A DNA stretch of 8,017 bases from contig JAIBDK010000092.1 of NCBI GenBank assembly GCA_024679435.1, forward strand, positions 1 to 8,017, read 5' to 3'. The position numbers were made by a program, and so were the translations under genes. This document shows, in pieces, positions 6,568-8,017 of the stretch. Origin of the DNA: Gammaproteobacteria bacterium (GTDB taxonomy: Bacteria > Pseudomonadota > Gammaproteobacteria > Arenicellales > Poriferihabitantaceae). Below the pieces are notes generated by a model, which made no database searches, was not told the DNA's origin, and saw nothing but the letters and a program-made list of their open reading frames with translations. How positions within the stretch are numbered: the stretch's first letter is position 1; each line of letters opens with the position of its first letter.

Positions 6568-7527
6568 TCAGTTTACGCAGTTGATGAGATCATTGTCCAG
6601 ATAAGACTGAATTACATTAAGGACCCCATCAGATACTGCTATTTGCGCCTGATTGGTAGAGGCGCCAATGTGATGGGTGCCACATACGTTCGGGTGTCCA
6701 GCCAATGCTGAAACAAAACGGTTGTCACCGGCGCCGGGTTCGTTATTATAGACGTCGAGTCCGGCTCGAATTCCATGACTGTCCATGGCTTCGATAAGGG
6801 CTGCCTCGTCAACTAACTCTCCTCGAGATGAATTGATAAGAATGGCTCCAGGCTGCATGTTGGCAAGAAAGTCCTGATTTACCATTGACGTTGTTTCAGC
6901 GGTGGCGGGCATATGTAATGAAACGATATCACAGGTTTGGAGCAGTGCATTTAGAGATTCAAGTTGAGTGATTCCCGCATCTGCGATTTTCTGCTCTGCT
7001 TCAACGCTTCGACCGGGCTTGGATAGGGCGTAAACATCCATTCCGAATGCTTTTGCCCGTGACGCTACAGCGAAGCCGATAGCGCCGAGCCCGAGGATGG
7101 CAATTTTCTGTCCATAAAGGCCTTGAGCTTTCGAGTACTTTTTCTTGTTCCAGACGTTGTTCTGAAGATCAGAAACATTTTGCGGTAGTTGTCGATCAAT
7201 GGAAAGAATCAGCCCCATGACCAGTTCGGCTACGGCCACAGCATTAGCGCCGGGCACGTTGCAAACTCTGATTTGTTTTTTAGCAGCATGGAGCTTGTCT
7301 ATCGTGTTGGTGCCTGCTCCGGCCCGAATAATCAGTTTAAGATTAGGAGCCGCATCCATTGTTGTCGCGGTTACTTTGGTGCTTCTGACAATGAGGGCTT
7401 CGCTGTCTTTGATGGCCTCGGTCAAACTCTCTCCGTCCAGATTAGCGTCAATTGTGAGGGCGTGCCCATTTTCCTCCAGTATTTGAGCGTGGGAATCGGG
7501 AAAGCTGTCGGCGATCAGTATTTTCAT
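6568..7527 (-). CDS. serA: D-3-phosphoglycerate dehydrogenase, short form without ACT domain
   Basis: This NAD-dependent D-2-hydroxyacid dehydrogenase is most likely the enzyme oxidising 3-phosphoglycerate to 3-phosphohydroxypyruvate, entry to the phosphorylated serine pathway. The substrate-binding domain includes RAGAGTNTID (68-77) and NVPGANAVAVAELV (90-103). The Rossmann motif GLGAIG is at 146-151. Catalytic residues are Arg 235 in NSSRGELVDE, Glu 263 in NNEP and His 286 in HHIGAS. At 319 aa it ends with the catalytic fold and lacks the C-terminal ACT or ASB regulatory domains, so E. coli-type allosteric inhibition by serine through ACT is not expected. The ATG at 7527 gives a standard MKILIADSFP start, with only a weak GAG upstream. 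Linkage to serC supports serA over another family member (glyoxylate/hydroxypyruvate reductase or lactate dehydrogenase). It is probably the first gene of serA-serC-DUF1015. Confidence 0.93.
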   Translation of the reverse strand: MKILIADSFPDSHAQILEENGHALTIDANLDGESLTEAIKDSEALIVRSTKVTATTMDAAPNLKLIIRAGAGTNTIDKLHAAKKQIRVCNVPGANAVAVAELVMGLILSIDRQLPQNVSDLQNNVWNKKKYSKAQGLYGQKIAILGLGAIGFAVASRAKAFGMDVYALSKPGRSVEAEQKIADAGITQLESLNALLQTCDIVSLHMPATAETTSMVNQDFLANMQPGAILINSSRGELVDEAALIEAMDSHGIRAGLDVYNNEPGAGDNRFVSALAGHPNVCGTHHIGASTNQAQIAVSDGVLNVIQSYLDNDLINCVN

Positions 7528-7653
7528 TTTGGTTACTCAGTATTTGCTGATGTGGTTCAGTAATGGTCTGGAGAAAGTTGAGAATGGTATGTTTCGGATG
7601 ACATTTCCCAAAGCGGGTCGGAGTCTAGTTTATTTGTTCGGTTTCGGTGCAGG

Positions 7654-7662
7654 ATATTAGCA
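7654..7662 (-). promoter_or_regulatory. candidate extended -10 for the serA operon
   Basis: The minus strand reads TGCTAATAT from 7662 to 7654, matching the TGn extension plus 5 of 6 bases of TATAAT. No good -35 lies 17 bp upstream (CACAAG). It would give a leader of roughly 120 nt before serA, and the 14-bp inverted repeat would lie about 50-90 bp upstream of it. Motif evidence only. Confidence 0.3.
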
Positions 7663-7667
7663 AACTT

Positions 7668-7694
7668 GTCGCCGATCTTGTGCAGATAGTCGCC
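7668..7694. repeat. GTCGCC direct repeat with 21-bp period
   Basis: GTCGCC occurs at 7668-7673 and 7689-7694, 21 bp apart, about two helical turns, with GTGCAG (7680-7685) and CTGCAG (7694-7699) interleaved. It lies just upstream of the serA -10 candidate on the transcribed strand. Short repeats of this size can arise by chance. Confidence 0.3.
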
Positions 7695-7712
7695 TGCAGA
7701 CAATCAGATTCC

Positions 7713-7748
7713 CTTATTCGAATCATTAATCTGGATGATTCGAATAAG
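7713..7748. repeat. perfect 14-bp inverted repeat with twin ATTCGAAT palindromes
   Basis: Left arm CTTATTCGAATCAT (7713-7726) and right arm ATGATTCGAATAAG (7735-7748) are exact reverse complements around an 8-nt loop. Each arm contains the self-complementary octamer ATTCGAAT (7716-7723 and 7738-7745), with centres 22 bp apart, close to two helical turns on one face of DNA. No U-tract follows on either strand, which argues against an intrinsic terminator. A pair of operator half-sites or full sites for a dimeric regulator of serA is the simplest reading; a structured leader RNA is the alternative. The regulator is unknown. Confidence 0.75.
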
Positions 7749-7837
7749 AGCAATTTCAATTGTTTTACGATAAAAAAATGCATATTGCAGCTGGGCCCTT
7801 TTCATTGATGGAATCAGCCGGTTCTTTTTAGTTTGTT

Positions 7838-7899
7838 TTGCATTTAAAAATACGACTAACGGCCCGGGTGAAAATAAGAAAAGCCTTTTATAAATGCAA
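7838..7899. repeat. imperfect 13-bp inverted repeat downstream of asd
   Basis: TTGCATTTAAAAA (7838-7850) and TTTATAAATGCAA (7887-7899) pair at 12 of 13 positions around a 36-nt loop. It lies 27 bp beyond the asd stop, so in the asd transcript it would be a 3'-UTR stem-loop. It is AT-rich and lacks a U-tract, so it could be an RNA-stability element or a chance pairing of A/T-rich DNA. Confidence 0.4.
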
Positions 7900-7926
7900 C
7901 TAGCTGAGAGGAAATGCCCGCAATTT

Positions 7927-8017
7927 TCAATGCTGCTTCAGTATTCTCAACATTCTACGTAGTGGTTCTGCAGCCCCCCAGAGAAGCTGATCGCCCACGG
8001 TGAATGCCGAAATCATA
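7927..8017 (-). CDS. asd: aspartate-semialdehyde dehydrogenase, C-terminal end only
   Basis: Only the last 29 complete codons and the TGA stop fall in the window; the gene continues beyond the right edge. The visible residues include SAFTVGDQLLWGAAEPLRRM, which I recognise as the near-invariant C-terminal helix of the gammaproteobacterial Asd. That enzyme reduces aspartyl-4-phosphate to aspartate-4-semialdehyde with NADPH, feeding lysine/diaminopimelate, methionine and threonine synthesis. The catalytic Cys and His lie outside the window. The final residues RILKQH differ from the usual RILLER-like end, within normal terminal variation. The first ATG visible inside the window is internal, not the start. 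The gene points toward serA on the same strand, but a 399-bp gap makes a shared operon doubtful. Confidence 0.9.
   Translation of the reverse strand, partial: MISAFTVGDQLLWGAAEPLRRMLRILKQH

Larger units (their letters stand above)
7528..7926. other. 399-bp non-coding region between asd and serA
   Basis: No convincing gene is present on either strand; the longest minus-strand reading frame I checked is 33 codons with no ribosome-binding site. The region holds a perfect 14-bp inverted repeat (7713-7748), a small CAATT-TC-AATTG palindrome (7751-7762), an imperfect 13-bp inverted repeat with a long loop (7838-7899), a GTCGCC direct repeat and a weak extended -10. No strong terminator follows asd. 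The length and content suggest the leader and control region of the ser operon. Confidence 0.6.

Noticed and set aside
6557..6570. TGATT-ATTA-AATCA hairpin over the serA stop codon
   Set aside because: Five mostly AT base pairs are expected by chance in such AT-rich sequence, and no U-tract follows.
6529..6711. 60-codon plus-strand reading frame over the serC-serA gap
   Set aside because: It overlaps the conserved SerA C-terminus antisense and lacks a ribosome-binding site.
7189..7563. 124-codon plus-strand reading frame opposite the serA 5' end, and a second one at 7199-7486
   Set aside because: Both are antisense to the well-supported catalytic frame of SerA and have no recognisable family features.
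7713..7748. TTCGAAT as a tRNA T-loop, hinting at a tRNA fragment or integration site
   Set aside because: The bases flanking TTCGAAT do not form a T-stem, and no acceptor, D or anticodon arm or CCA end is found on either strand.
7772..7789. Terminator for asd: TGCA-loop-TGCA followed by seven T on the minus strand
   Set aside because: The stem is only 4 bp with two GC pairs, too weak for a confident intrinsic terminator, although the T-run is suggestive.
7704..7805. 33-codon minus-strand reading frame in the asd-serA spacer, a possible leader peptide
   Set aside because: No ribosome-binding site precedes the ATG, it is not enriched in Ser codons as an attenuator peptide would be, and it runs straight through the inverted repeat.

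Overview
This window looks like chromosomal housekeeping DNA from a gammaproteobacterium. The best evidence is the order of a divergent TPR-like lipoprotein gene, then hemA-prfA-prmC. From memory, this matches the Pseudomonas-type layout, and the proteins resemble gammaproteobacterial GluTR, RF1 and PrmC. The Asd C-terminus at the right edge also reads like the Pseudomonas/E. coli form. Base composition appears moderate and AT-leaning between genes. I see no insertion sequence, phage gene, CRISPR array, rRNA or tRNA.

Layout from left to right. Positions 1-631 (minus) hold most of an outer-membrane lipoprotein with TPR-like helices, cut by the window edge. Positions 632-837 are a divergent intergenic region with only weak promoter candidates. 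Positions 838-4098 (plus) are hemA, prfA and prmC, spaced closely enough to be one transcription unit. GluTR makes the first committed precursor of heme from Glu-tRNA, RF1 terminates translation at UAA/UAG, and PrmC methylates the GGQ glutamine of RF1 and RF2. The 56-bp convergent gap after prmC holds a weak terminator-like hairpin.

Positions 4155-7527 (minus) are a second likely transcription unit, read right to left: serA (short, no ACT domain), serC, then a DUF1015 protein. SerA and SerC carry out the first two steps of the phosphorylated serine pathway. The third gene sits where the third step (phosphoserine phosphatase) might be expected, but its function is not established by the sequence. 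A 399-bp non-coding region (7528-7926) lies upstream of serA and contains a perfect 14-bp inverted repeat. The window closes at 7927-8017 (minus) with the last 29 complete codons of asd plus its stop.

Nothing here is a clear new defence, mobile or secretion system. The points most worth a second look are the DUF1015 gene linked to serA-serC, the Bacteroidota-like flavour of that operon, the twin-palindrome element upstream of serA, and the UAG/hairpin arrangement at the hemA-prfA junction.
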